Source: Eupeodes corollae (taxonomy: Eukaryota; Arthropoda; Insecta; Diptera; Syrphidae). From it: a stretch of 64,000 bases of DNA. Positions 22,394-34,532 of the stretch are shown here, in pieces. Both the position numbers and the translations under genes were made by a program. Within the stretch, counting starts at the first letter, position 1; each line of letters starts with the position of its first letter. The DNA is taken from contig NC_079149.1 in NCBI RefSeq assembly GCF_945859685.1, positions 64,684,991 to 64,748,990 of the forward strand, in the 5' to 3' direction. Under the pieces are notes generated by a model. That model saw only the letters and a program-made list of their open reading frames with translations. It made no database searches and was not told the DNA's origin.

Positions 22394-22738
22394 TGTTACC
22401 AACGCCCGTGTAAATTACAGTGTAAACTTGCTCTTGGTCTCTGTGAATGCTGCTCGTTTTTAATTAGCATTGAATGTGTTCATTATTCCAGAAAACTTGA
22501 AATAAGAAAAACACCGCCAAAACGAAGGCATTATTTCATTTGAGCCATTGGCATTTTTTATAGAAACCCCAAGCAGTATTCACGGCAGACCAAGAGTAAG
22601 TAAAAAACTATATTTTCTGTTAATAATTTAATAATAATATATTTGAATAAAGTTTTTTAAAGTTTCTGTTCACACAAACAAACAAATACTTATTAAGCTT
22701 GGAAGGCCAAATTTCGATCGACGTAGAAATCGTCGACA
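22394..22738 (+). repeat. left (5') LTR of BEL/Pao element
   Basis: It begins TGTTACCAACGCCCGTG and ends CGTCGACA. Position 22506 is G where the right LTR has T (28481); all other positions read the same by eye. An AATAAAG near 22645 is a plausible polyadenylation signal. Confidence 0.95.
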
Positions 22739-22835
22739 CTCTTTAAAAAATCTTGCATTTTTTGTGCTAGAAGTGGACGCCAAGGTTTTGGCAAAACCTT
22801 AATTTGGAAGCCCGTAATTATTCGTGGCGAATATT

Positions 22836-25800
22836 ATGCCGAAAGGATCGAACAAAAAGCCTCATGAAGGTCATGAGGGAAGCAGCTGTGGGCTATGCAC
22901 AAACAAAGACACTAAGGAGATGGTCCAGTGCGACGTGTGCAACGTCTGGTACCATTTCGGTTGTGCCAAGGTGGGTGCTGACATCAGTACCAGGGATTGG
23001 TTATGTGAGGGCTGCGTTGCGAAACGGGCTGAGCCTGAAGAAATTGATGACGCTGAGGAAGCAAATCAAACGATACGCCAGCAAATAGTGCCAGACAAAA
23101 AGGTATGTACTATAAAAGATAATGAATATAGTAGTGGTGGGCCATCTAATTCGCGTCGAGTAATCGCTTTGGAACTGATGCGGTTAGAGGAAGAGAGAAA
23201 GGCAGAATTAATTTATCTCAAAAAGAAATTTTAATTGCTTGCCATGCAGGATGATTGCGAAGGCACAGAATTGAATGAGGGGGTGGCAAATGATGGTGGC
23301 TTAGGTAAGGGACTGGGTGAGGTTGTTGAGGTGAAGGAGACACTCAGTGGTAAGCAGGGTGGACAAAATCATATTAATGCTGAAGCTTCTACTGGTTCGT
23401 TATACGCACCGAGTCATGAGAACCTTTACGTTCGTCAGGTTGTCTCAAGAGAGCTTCCAATCTTCAGTGGCACGCCAGAGGAATGGCCACTCTTTTTTAG
23501 CAGCTTTCAGACATCTACTCGGATTTGTGGTCTGAGTAATGATGAAAATCTACTTCGACTACAGCGTTCATTAAAGGGGAAAGCATTTGAGTATGTGAGT
23601 CATAGTCTCACCTTACCTGCATTAGTTCCAGAGATTATGTCAACTTTACGTATGGCTTTCGGTCGACCGGAGCACATAATAAACAATCTCTTAGCAAAAA
23701 TACGTTCTACAGCACCAGTAAATCCAAATAGGCTTGATTCTTTAATTAACTTTTCTCTTGAGGTTAAAGGCATTGTTGCAACTATGGAAGCGTCGGGGTT
23801 AGTTTCATATTTAAATAATCCGCTGCTGTTGCAAGATATTATAGATAAACTTCCAGTTCAAAAGCGTATTGACTGGGCTATGCATTCCGAAAATATTAAT
23901 GAAGTTAATTTAAAAACTCTAAGCGACTGGCTCTTTAAATTTGCTGAAGCAGCAAGTAGGGTAATGTCTACTCCCATAACAAGTAGTTTAGATTCAGAAA
24001 GGCGGAAGGTACACCGTCTTAACTTCCACGAAACCAGTTCTACGCCAAGTCAAGGTAACTCTTTATCGACTTTTAGGTGTTATGCATGCGATGGGCCACA
24101 TGGTATTATTAACTGCGAACAATTTAGTATGCTGAATTACAATGAGAAATGGAGTGTTGTCAACACCAACAAACTCTGCCACTCTTGTTTAAGACATCAT
24201 GATGCTAAATTATGTCGGAACCGAAGGGAGTGCCAGGTTGATGGATGTGACGCAAAGCATCATCCACTGTTGCATAAATTAAATACAGCAGTTACTAAGG
24301 GATGTACTGATTATGCAGGTGTAGTGGCCATCCATAACATGCAGACATCGAAAGTCTTGTATCGAATCGTACCCATAACAATTTTTGGAAAGAACACCTC
24401 CGTAGATGTGTACGCATTTTTAGACGACGGTTCAGGCCCAACTCTTATCGAAAGAGATATTTTGTCACAAATCGGCAGTCAGGGTATAACATCGGACTTA
24501 TGTCTCAGGTGGACAGACGGAACGGTACGCATCGAGACGAATTCACACCACCTTGACTTGCAGCGCCAAAGGGGAAAAACAAAAATCGTTATTCACTACG
24601 GAATGTGCGATCCGTTGATAAGCTTGATCTACCGTCTCAAACTCTCAAAATGTTGGAACTCACGGAGGAGTACAAACATTTGAAGGGGCTTCCAGTCGAA
24701 TCTTATCAAAACGTAGTTCCAAAAGTTTTAATCGGTCTCAACAATAGAAGCTTGGCAATGCCCTTGAACCACCGAGAAGGGAAAATACATGAACCAGCCG
24801 CTACAAAAACTCGCCTAGGGTGGACAATATATGGTGAACTCGGTGGCAGTCCAAATGCACTTTCGACCGCTAAAGACTATGGTAACATGCACCTGCATAT
24901 CTGTGAATGTGATGATGACGTAGCATTACAAAAGCTTATGACAGATAATATGAAGATCGAAAACGAGGGCCTTGAACTGGTGTCACGAGATATTATGAAT
25001 CTAGACACGAACAACATGCTTCAAAACTGTATCAAACGTGAAGGCGACCGATTCATATCAAAACTACTTTGGAAGTCCGAAAACATAACGCTACCAAATA
25101 ATGAAGCCATGGCCTACCGCAGACTATGTTGTTTCGAGAAAAGACTTGAGAAGGATCCTGATTTGAAGCAACAAATGAATATTTACATCCAAAATATGGA
25201 AACTAAGAATTATATACGAAAACTTCACAGAGATGAGTTGATTACCGACTACCCTCGTAAATGGCATTTACCGATATTTGCAGTCAGAAACCCGAACAAA
25301 CCAAAAAAGATTAGGGTGGTATGGGACGCCGCAGCAGAATGCAAGGGCGTGTCCTTAAATAGGTGCATTGAAAAGGGTCCAGATCTTATGACTTCCTTGA
25401 CAGACGTCCTATTCAACTTCAGAGTTGGCAAGGTAGGAATTTGTGGTGACATATGTGAAATGTTTCACAGAATAGCAGTCGATGAAAATGATCAGCAATC
25501 TCAGCGTTTTCTTTGGCGAAATGGAGAAAACAATCGTCAACCAGATACATACATTTTAAAGGTTATGAGTTTCGGAGCAAGTTGCTCACCGTCAATCGCA
25601 CAGAGTGTTAAGAATTTAAATGCGTTGGAATAGCAAAGTCAATCATCGAGAGACACTATGTCGACGATATGCTTGACAGTGTCAACTCCATCAAGGAAGC
25701 CATCGATCTCGCCAAGGAAGTCCGAGAAATTCATAAGCACGCCAACTTTCACATTCGGAACTGGATATCGAATTCAACGGAAGTCGTTGACGCATTGGGA

Positions 25801-28332
25801 GAAGCTGGAACGGCATATAACTTTTGTCAAGCTGGATAAACGGTAGAGCAAGTCATGGAGGTGGAGAAAGTACTCGGAATGTGGTGGCAGACAAACAACG
25901 ACACTTTTACATTCAACTTGAAGTTTACCAAGGCAAGCGAGGAAGTTCTGCGTGGATCAAAATTGCCAACCAAAAGACAGCTTTTAAGGCTACTAATGTC
26001 CATTTTTGATCCACATGGCATCTTGAATTTTTTCACCGTCTACATGAAAACGTTGCTACAGGACATCTGGCGAAGTGGAATCGGATGGGACGACACTATC
26101 CCTCAAGAGTTTTCAAACGCTTGGAACAGATGGCTCTCGCAACTTCAAAGGATTGAAATGGTTGAATTTCCCAGATGCTACTTTAATCTAACAAGCAGTG
26201 ATTCAAGCAAGGTGCAACTACACGTTTTCGTAGACACAAGCGAGACGGCTTATGCGGCGGTTGCATACTTCAGAATAGCCACGGAAAATAGCACAGAGGT
26301 AGTACTTGTCTGCTCCAAGACTAAAGTGGCCCCTCTGCGACCTATATCAATACCCCGAATGGAACTTTTGGGAACCGTATTGGGATCTCGCCTTGGGAAT
26401 AGTGTAGCGAAAGCCCATGAACTTAAAATCGAATCGACGCATTATTGGTCGGATTCCAAAACGGTACTACTATGGCTACTAGGAGATCCCAAAGCCTACA
26501 AGCAATTTGTCATGTTTCGTGTGGGCGAGATTCAGGAGTCAACAGATGTTTCAAGCTGGAAATATGTTCCATCTAAGCAAAATATACCAGACTTGGCCAC
26601 AAAATGGAGTCAGCAACCTGATTTTAATCCAAGTAGTCCCTGGTTTACCGGACCAACATTCTTAAATCAGTCACCAGACCTCTGGCCATCAAATCAATTA
26701 CCTCCAGCTAAAGATAGCGATGCAGAATTAAGACAAAACAATGAAATAAAACAACAACTAGCTGTGCACATTTTTGAAAAAGATCCAATTGTCAACTACC
26801 GTCGCTTTTCTAAATGGGAACGACTTTTCTCCTGTATGGCCTACGTGAATAGATTCATAAATCTCGTTTCTGGAAAGAGATTAACTGGAACATCAATCAA
26901 ACAAACTCGACTCAATGCTAATCTCGATGAAGTGCCTTACCTCACCAAAAGCGAATTACTGTGGGGACAACTAATCCTCTACCACCTTGCCCAGTCACAA
27001 ACCTTTAGCTTAGAATATCGCCTTTTATCAGATAACCCTCATTTCATTTTGCCGAAGTCAAGCTCCCTTCGTTCCATGTCCCCATTTATAGATGAAGATA
27101 AGACAATCCGAATGCGAGGCCGCTTAGAAAAAATGACTTTAGTAAGTAATACAAGTAAAAATCCGATCATTATGCCTAAGGCCCACTACATTACTGCACT
27201 GATAGTCGACTGGTATCACCGAAAGTTCAAACATGCTAATCATGAAACCGTCATCAACGAAATATTTCAAACGTACCACATACCAGGTTTGCGAACACTT
27301 TTCAGAACCATTAGAAGTCAGTGTCAAACGTGCAAGGTGCAAAGAGCCAGGCCAAGCCCTCCAGAGATGGGATCCCTACCCACAGCGCGACTCTCTCCAT
27401 ATACTCGGCCATTTTCGTATGTTGGTGTAGATTTCTTTGGTCCATTCTTGGTCACGGTTGGGAGGCGAACAGAAAAAAGATATGGTGTTGTGTTCACATG
27501 CCTTACATGTCGGGCAATACATGTTGAGGTGGGCCATAGCCTAACAATGAATTCATGTGTCATCGTCATTCGAAATTTCATCGCCCGCAGGGGCTACCCT
27601 ATACAATTTTTCAGCGACAATGGAACCAATTTAAAAGCGGCCGAAAAGGAGCTGCGGGAGGCTTATGATCAAATCAATTTCAGTGGCATTCAAACAGAGT
27701 TCACCACCCCACACACAACATGGGAGTTTATACCACCAGGAAGTCCCCACATGGGAGGTGCTTGGGAACGTATGGTTCGTTCTATCAAAACTACATTGTA
27801 CCAGATAATATCCCCTGACACAAAAATGACTGATGAAAAGCTAAACAACTTGCTTGTCGAAGTTGAAAGTATAGTGAACAGTCGACCACTTACCTATTTA
27901 TCATTAGACACAGCGGAACAAGAAGCCCACACTCCAAATCACTTCTTGCTTGGCTCCACATCTGGAAATAAGCCCCCAGGCGTGTTCGAAGAAACAGATA
28001 GATATGTCAGATCATCTTGGCGGCATTCCCAGTTACTTGCTGACAAGTTCTGGAAAAGATGGGTCGCCGAAGTTTTACCTACGTTGACTCGACGAACCAA
28101 CTGGTTCGACAAAACCAAACCAATCGAGGAAGGAGACGTCGTGATTATTATCGACCCTAGTCCCCGACTTTGCTGGCCAAAGGGAGTAGTAGTGAAAGCA
28201 GTATTAGCAAAAGATGGACAAGTAAGGAGTGCCATCGTACGTACAGCAAGTGGAGAGTACCACCGTCAGGCAGCAAAGATCGCAGTTTTAGACGTACGCA
28301 GAGAAGACAAAGGCGCTGGTGTAGCTGAATAG
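22836..28332 (+). pseudogene. BEL/Pao gag-pol reading frame, interrupted
   Basis: From the ATG at 22836: a PHD-type zinc finger (CGLCTNKDTKEMVQC, CNVWYHFGC, WLCEGC), then a TAA at 23232-23234 and the same frame onward through the gag domain (LPIFSGTPEEWPLFFSSF), zinc-knuckle region (CYACDGPHGIINC, CHSCLRHHDAKLC) and protease (FLDDGSGPTLIE). A frame change occurs near 24572-24600 in a G/A homopolymer. RT follows with VVWDAAAECKGVSLN, FGASCSPSIAQ and, after another frame change near 25620, HYVDDMLDSV. A TAA is at 25837-25839. Then come RNase H (VFVDTSETAYAAV), integrase (H-H-C-C; GVDFFGPF; FFSDNGTNLKAAE; PPGSPHMGGAWERM) and a C-terminal DUF5641-like tail. As given, it could not make one polyprotein. 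Confidence 0.93.
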
Positions 28333-28357
28333 TATTCACTCACTCCGATCGCCATAC

Positions 28358-28368
28358 GGGGGGGAGAA
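28358..28368 (+). promoter_or_regulatory. polypurine tract of BEL/Pao element
   Basis: A run of seven G followed by AGAA directly abuts the TG of the right LTR, the expected plus-strand priming site. Confidence 0.85.
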
Positions 28369-28713
28369 TGTTACCAACGCCCGTGTAAATTACAGTGTAA
28401 ACTTGCTCTTGGTCTCTGTGAATGCTGCTCGTTTTTAATTAGCATTGAATGTGTTCATTATTCCAGAAAACTTGAAATAATAAAAACACCGCCAAAACGA
28501 AGGCATTATTTCATTTGAGCCATTGGCATTTTTTATAGAAACCCCAAGCAGTATTCACGGCAGACCAAGAGTAAGTAAAAAACTATATTTTCTGTTAATA
28601 ATTTAATAATAATATATTTGAATAAAGTTTTTTAAAGTTTCTGTTCACACAAACAAACAAATACTTATTAAGCTTGGAAGGCCAAATTTCGATCGACGTA
28701 GAAATCGTCGACA
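28369..28713 (+). repeat. right (3') LTR of BEL/Pao element
   Basis: It matches the left LTR at 344 of 345 positions by eye, with the single difference at 28481. Confidence 0.95.
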
Positions 28714-29468
28714 CCCATAGTGTCTCAACAATTGCTACCAAGCCTTTCAATATGTAAGTAATTTATTTTCCATTCTTTTAAAAAATGAAACTTCTTTTTG
28801 AATCTTTCAGTTTAATTCAAATAAGTGATGCATATTTGTAGCATATACTTAAAGCACTCTTAAAAGGTATACATGATTCCAATTAACGTAATTTAGTAGG
28901 GTCCAGCCAATAAAAGTTTTATGCATTTTTAATGACTTTTTATATGAAAAATACGAAATGAAATTTCATATTTTCACTTGCTTTGTGTATAAATTTTAAT
29001 TTATTTCAAAGACAAATACATGGCAGAAAAAAATGTTCTGGTGGATTTCTACCATAAAAAAATTCGGCAGACATTTTCAATTACAGCTACAAATGAACTG
29101 TCAATGATAGCCTAAAACTGGTCTTATCTTATTTTTAAGTCAAAAAATAATGAAATCAAAAACCAATAGATTTGAATTTTAAATAAAATATTAAACGTTT
29201 AAACTGTACTTATTTTAAAAAGTGCTAAAAGTAAATTTAAATATACTATAACTATAACTTACATGTATCGAAGCTGTCATCGATATCATTATTTCGATTT
29301 TTTTACCGACTGAATACTTCCATGACCATTCAACGGCTGAACGCAACCTCAGAAGTAAGTGTCATAAAAGTCAAATAAATAGTAAACCAAAATCCGAATA
29401 TGTTTTACATACTTTAAATTTTTATCAAAACATAAAATTAAGTTTAAATCAATTTAAATTACAATACA
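28714..29468. other. region upstream of Dcp1
   Basis: Mostly AT-rich. TCATCGATATC at 29278-29288, about 180 bp before the Dcp1 start, contains the core of the DRE element (TATCGATA-like) common in fly housekeeping promoters; a nearby GTATCGAA adds a second half. This is suggestive only. The rest of the stretch shows nothing. Confidence 0.4.
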
Positions 29469-30551
29469 ATGGCTGATCAAAGTAAAAATCGTATGAACCT
29501 AGCAGCCATCAAAAGGGTCGATCCTTACGCAAAAGACATAGTAGACTCGACAGCACATGTGGCATTCTACACATTCAACTCGGATGAGAACGAATGGGAA
29601 AAGACGGATGTTGAAGGAGCTTTCTTCATTTATAGCCGAAATGCCGAACCATTCAATAGTATTTTTATTAACAATCGCCTCAATACAACATCATTCGTAG
29701 AACCAATAACCGGGCAACTGGAAATTCAGTCACAGGCACCATTCCTTTTGTATCGTAATGAAAGATCCAGAATTCGAGGCTTTTGGTTCTATAACAGCTC
29801 CGAATGCGATCGTATTGGTGACCTCGTTTGCAGCTTGATTCAGGACTGTGTTGTAAAACAGAAAACAACTGGAAGTGCTGCAAATCAAAGTGTAAACATA
29901 TTCAATATGCTTAGCAGAGCACAGCAAGATTTTCAGAGCGGCTTAAACAGCGGAGGTAATAATCAAGCTAATTTGGGGTCCCGTAACGTGATGAATTTCT
30001 TTGCTGCTGCCAAGCCGACTCCATCGTCTGAACTACCACTATTCAGGCGTCTATTGTCAAATACCCTGTCCGTTGAACAGTTAGAGAAGCAACAAGTTAA
30101 AGCGCCACTCAGTGAATCGTTGCATCAACTTCCAAAAATGGAACCTGAAGCAATGATCAAAATGAACTCGATAAAGAAACCAGAACAGCCTAAATGTGAT
30201 TTGGAAATGTCCCCCCTTGCAAAGTTCCTTAACATACAAAATATCATGAAACCGGCCTCACTCAACAAGGATTCTGAACTTCCGAGGGACATAATATGTC
30301 CTCCTGTAGAACAACCGAGCGCCCCTAAGCCAGCTTTAATGCCTCCGACCATGTTTGAAAAGTCTATAAAACTCGATAAAACTCTTCAAGAGCCAAGTCT
30401 AACTTGTAACCCTGTTAAACCGTTAACACAGGCCCAACTTGTCAAGACAATTTGTTATTTAATCAAAAACGATTCGGAGTTCGTAAGAAAAATCCATGAG
30501 GCCTATGTGAAGCAATTCTCTGAGATATCTAATGATTTTTTGGATGATTAA
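29469..30551 (+). CDS. Dcp1: mRNA-decapping enzyme 1
   Basis: Dcp1 activates the Dcp2 decapping nuclease in P-bodies; in flies it is also linked to oskar mRNA localisation. The 360-residue protein comes from one uninterrupted exon. Residues 1-130 form the EVH1-type domain: MNLAAIKRVDPYAKDIVD, VAFYTFNSDENEWEKTDVEG, FIYSRNAEPF, INNRLNTTSF and RGFWFYN. A low-complexity middle holds short helical motifs (NIFNMLSRAQQDF; LPLFRRLLSNTLS). Residues about 318-350 (PLTQAQLVKTICYLIKND, FVRKIHEAYVKQF) form the C-terminal trimerisation helix. The length is close to the fly protein. The start fits because the EVH1 domain begins directly after it. No defect is visible. A BEL element inserted 756 bp upstream. 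Confidence 0.97.
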   Translation: MADQSKNRMNLAAIKRVDPYAKDIVDSTAHVAFYTFNSDENEWEKTDVEGAFFIYSRNAEPFNSIFINNRLNTTSFVEPITGQLEIQSQAPFLLYRNERSRIRGFWFYNSSECDRIGDLVCSLIQDCVVKQKTTGSAANQSVNIFNMLSRAQQDFQSGLNSGGNNQANLGSRNVMNFFAAAKPTPSSELPLFRRLLSNTLSVEQLEKQQVKAPLSESLHQLPKMEPEAMIKMNSIKKPEQPKCDLEMSPLAKFLNIQNIMKPASLNKDSELPRDIICPPVEQPSAPKPALMPPTMFEKSIKLDKTLQEPSLTCNPVKPLTQAQLVKTICYLIKNDSEFVRKIHEAYVKQFSEISNDFLDD

Positions 30552-30738
30552 AGTATTTATTCACAAAACACCACATTAGTATGTTACTTCATTAGAAATG
30601 GTTTATATAAATTTTATTCTGAAAACGTTTGTTGGCGCCTCTTTTCGAAAACTTATTTTCCATTTTTAAATTAAATTTGTTTCAATTTTAAAAAAAAGAA
30701 TGCCTCGAATGTAAAAGTTTTTTAAAAACATAAATATG

Positions 30739-30744
30739 AATAAA
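30739..30744 (+). terminator. candidate polyadenylation signal of Dcp1
   Basis: AATAAA about 190 bp after the Dcp1 stop is the first canonical signal downstream. Confidence 0.55.
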
Positions 30745-30819
30745 ATTAAGTGCGAACAACAGTATACAGCACAAAATGCATTTTTTTATTTTATTTCATC
30801 AAAATGGTTAGTATACATA

Positions 30820-32930
30820 CAGTAGACGCTCAATATAGTGAATCTCGGAAGAGTGAACTATCCAGTATAGTGAGCACCCAAAATTTTACATGCACTACTC
30901 TAAATAGTGAACAATAACAGTCTCGATATAGTGAACACATATTGTTTCTCAGGTTTGAACAAGAATATTACAGCTGCAATGCGTCTAAAGCACCTACAGC
31001 ACCGTTACCGTTCATTCAAATATATCTCACACTGAATCACAAAAGAAAGTAGCCACTTGACTCAGTTAAACACAAGTTCCTTCTGTGTTTTTACTTTTGT
31101 ACAACATTGTAAATATGAAAACCAATTCGAACAAATGTGTGTAATATTCTCATTTTTATTTGGATTTTCTCAGTGTAAACACATATTTGGATAATTTTAA
31201 TGCATTGTTAAGTTAGAATGGTCCGAAACCATTTAACATTGCTTGAAAAATTGAAGTATTAAAAGAGCTGTCAGCAGATATTATGAATTTCTTAACTTTA
31301 AAAATAAATGATAAGTGGCAATTCACATTTGTAACAGGTACTTCGGCAAAGTTTTTGGCCTAACAATATGGAATAGCCCGATCCATCGTAAGTTCCATAT
31401 ATACAAGAGGGACAATATAACAGCTACGGTGACTCAGACTTATTGTGGCCCTGGAAAAAGAAAATCTTTAAGGATATCCGAACTTCCAGCAAAGGAAGGC
31501 AGAAAAAATCTGCGAAAATTGAAACAAAAAGCTATTTCCATACTGGACAAAATAAATTGTAACAAATTAGGTTTTGTTGCAAGCGATGGTTTGCTACAAA
31601 AAATTAAAAAAATGTATGGAGTTCAATATCTGAAAATATCCAAAGAGAAAAGCTATCTTCTCAAATAGAACTGGTTTGCCCTTTTCAAGAAAAATTAAGA
31701 GTATGGATCTCAAGCCAGATCAAATATATAATACCGATTAGTCAGGTTTATATTGGAAGCTTCTATCAGGAAAAAAATACGTTTCGTCAGCTGAGAAGAC
31801 TGCTCCAGGGATTACTTTCATGACTTGCACCAATGCTTCTTGTCGCCATAAAGTAAAACCTCTTGTGATTGGAAAAGACAAACCTAGCCCTTTTAGAAAT
31901 GTGTGCTTTTCTGTATACTACCGACACTACAAATCAGCTTAGATGACAGGAGCTATCTTTAAAGACTGGTTTCATAATTTATTTCTTCAAGAAGTTCAAA
32001 ACTTTCTAAGAAATAATGATTTGTCACCTAAAGCCCTACTTGTTTTCGATAACGTTCCTTGTCACCCTCCGGAAAATTTTCTTCAAACATCAGAAGGCTG
32101 CATAACAGTCATCTATATGCCCCCAAATGTTACTCCACTAATTTTAACCGAGGGACGAAAACGAAATCCGACTGTCAAAACTTTTTACTATAGAAAAGGC
32201 TTATTGTTGTCAATTTTCGCCCTTTAAATTTTCTTATGTTGCTTTAGAAAATATTTGCGAATCGATAAAAGAAATCACGATCAAGGATAGGGTGTTCAAT
32301 TTACGATCGGCTTGGGATAACTTATATGGTGCGATCATTGCAAAGTGTTGGACAAATATTTTTGAATCCAACGCAAATTTTGATGACGAAGATGATATTC
32401 CCCTTAGCGTTCTTAGGCAATAGGACATCACAAATATTTCTGAAGAGGTGATTGTCAGATATTAAAGAAGCCGAAAACGAAGAAGATGTGCAGTTGGTAA
32501 TTTAGCGACCAACATGTTCAGTTTCTTCAATAAATGCTTTGATAAGATAATTGAGTGGGAGAGACATACTAATACAGGCTTTTCTGATATTAAAGTTATG
32601 AAATGATTGCAAGAAAAAGCCATTGAAATTAATTTAAATTTAAGAAAAAGTCAGACAAAAGTGACAAATTACTTTCCAAAATGTAATTGTTATTGTTTCG
32701 TTTTTTATGAGTTACAATATTTTTGTTTTATGTTATTTTATATAAGTGTAGATATTATAAATTGTTCTTGTTTTTGTTTAGCTTCCTCAACTTGTTTAAA
32801 ATGTTTGTTTATTGATTAAAGAAACATTATTATCTTCACACTGAGCAAAATGTACATTTTAGATCAAATTTAATTTTGGAAAGCATTTCTAGTCTCCCGC
32901 TCGGAATAGTGAAAAATCTCGAGACAGCTT
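30820..32930 (+). mobile_element. pogo/Tigger-like DNA transposon, decayed
   Basis: The left end, CAGTAGACGCTCAATATAGTG, preceded by TA, is the typical pogo/Tigger terminus, and ATAGTGAA is repeated in the subterminal region. From about 31218 the plus strand reads MVRNHLTLLEKL, then a CENP-B-like helix-turn-helix (SAKFLA...YGIARSIVSSIY). From 31710 comes the DDE domain: LKPDQIYNTD, GLYWKLLSGKKYVSSAEKTA, FKDWFHNLFLQEVQNFL, KALLVFDNVPCHPP and VIYMPPNVTPLI. Many stops and frameshifts interrupt it. The right end near 32930 shows AATAGTGAA but not a clean inverted repeat, so that boundary is approximate. Confidence 0.85.
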
Positions 32931-33229
32931 ACTCTACTTTTTCCCAATTTCTTGTTCTTCAAACTCGCTTTATTTCATTTTTTAAAGTTTACTGGTAAGG
33001 ATTTGGTGTGATTTCATAACTAAACTATCTATGTATGTATTTGATGTAAGGGATTTTTAACTATTCAATCGTTTCTTTTTTTGCCAGTTTATTATTCGAA
33101 AATCTCAAGGGCTACAGAACATCATAGTTTATTTCGTAGATATAGGAATATGTTTTATCAAAGAAATTCATTAAGTTCTGTAATTCGAGAATACCCACTT
33201 TAACGTCAAGATTGGTTTCGATGATAGTA
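32931..33229. other. intergenic, no feature seen
   Basis: Short AT-rich spacer between two DNA transposons. Confidence 0.4.
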
Positions 33230-33565
33230 CAGGGTCCGCCAAAAAGATCTCCCATATTTTGAAAGTGAACCCCGTGAAGTGTGTGCTGTGGCTCCATCTT
33301 GTTGAAACCAGACTTATTTGTGGTTCCTAGTAAACTGATTTAAGTTTGGTTGGAGGAAGGTCTCAATAACGTGACAGTAGCGATCCGCATTAACTGTAAC
33401 TTTTTGCCATTTTCTTCGAAAAATATGCTCACCGTGCCACGCCATTATGGTTATTAAAACCGGCACGTAGACCTCTTTCTATCTATACCCGGAGTTCCAT
33501 TTTATCAATAAATAGCTTTAAATATAAACGTCTAAAAATACGGGAGGTTTTTTTGCCGGACCCTG
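33230..33565 (-). mobile_element. internally deleted mariner-like element (336 bp)
   Basis: The terminal repeats are CAGGGTCCGCCAAAAAGATC at the left and the reverse complement of CAGGGTCCGGCAAAAAAACC at the right, flanked by TA on both sides. Inside, one minus-strand frame gives VTVNADRYCHVIETFLQP, NLNQFTRNHK, a stop, then VWFQQDGATAHTSRGSL, the second catalytic Asp region of a mariner transposase, which runs almost directly into the terminal repeat. The remainder is deleted, so only a partner transposase could have moved it. Confidence 0.85.
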
Positions 33566-34464
33566 TACGTTTTAACATATTTAAGGCCGCATCATCTTTA
33601 CCACATACACATGTTCATATTTAAGAATTAAAAAACATAAGTTATTGAAACAACATAATTTGCCGATATTTTTAATTCTGAACTTAAGCTCACTAGAATA
33701 GTGAAGTAATGAAAAACAAAAGAAAATTGGGCGAAATAGTTATCAAAAACAAAATTTAACGCAATTACTCGTGCCAAAGATGCATGAATAACAAAAAGAA
33801 GGAGAGGTTTCAAAAAATTACAAGAAAAACACAAGCAAGAGCTAGATCAGCAGTATACAGCAGAAGAATCAATATAATAATGAGCTATATTAACAGTATG
33901 AGTGAGGTCTAAGTGAACTGTCTAAGCCATAAGTTGAAACCAGTTGGGAAACTAATTGTTGTGTTCAAATTTTCTAATCAGATGTTCGCGTTGAATTTGA
34001 CTTCCAACGCAATCTCATTCATACTTTAAAAATACCAATAACACCTTAATCTGCACCATAGAAGATAAACTGACAACTTCAAGAAAGATGGGAACAAAGT
34101 CGAATTACTTTTTCGAACCAAGTCCATACGGAAGACTTAGTAATGGGTTATAAAGTCAAACCCAGTCTAAAAATTAAAGAAAGAAATTGTTGCAATAATA
34201 AGGAAATTTATATTTTGCTTAGTTTCACATACATATATTGACAAAATCACCTTCAACATTTGTATTCAAGGTACACAGAAACATTCATGAACAACAAAAA
34301 AGTTTGGATACTAAGCTGGATAGAATTGCTTACTTAAAATGTTTTTTAATCAGCCATATTTAGATAAGAAAAAATAAAACAGAACTTCTTACATTTGTAT
34401 TAAATGGTTTTTCAAATTGATAAATGTCATTTGGCAGTAATTTGCAATTTTGCTAAATCACCGT
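33566..34464. other. intergenic, no feature seen
   Basis: AT-rich sequence 3' of Arpc1, without recognised repeats or coding signals. Confidence 0.45.
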
Positions 34465-34470
34465 TTTATT
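34465..34470 (-). terminator. candidate polyadenylation signal of Arpc1
   Basis: AATAAA on the minus strand, about 60 bp after the Arpc1 stop codon. Confidence 0.65.
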
Positions 34471-34532
34471 ATTGTTATTACTAGTTAAGATGTCTAACAC
34501 GAAAACACGGCTACGCTTAGGAAATGTATCAT

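Larger units (their letters stand above)
22394..28713 (+). mobile_element. BEL/Pao LTR retrotransposon, nearly complete
   Basis: It measures 6320 bp between the outer LTR ends. The domain order (gag with PHD finger, DUF1759-type gag, zinc knuckles, aspartic protease, RT, RNase H, integrase) is that of BEL/Pao elements. Two 345-bp LTRs (TG...CA) differ at one position, so the insertion is very recent. A polypurine tract adjoins the right LTR. No exact target duplication is visible: CATAAGCGT precedes and CCCATAGTG follows. No primer-binding site could be assigned with confidence immediately after the left LTR. Confidence 0.95.
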
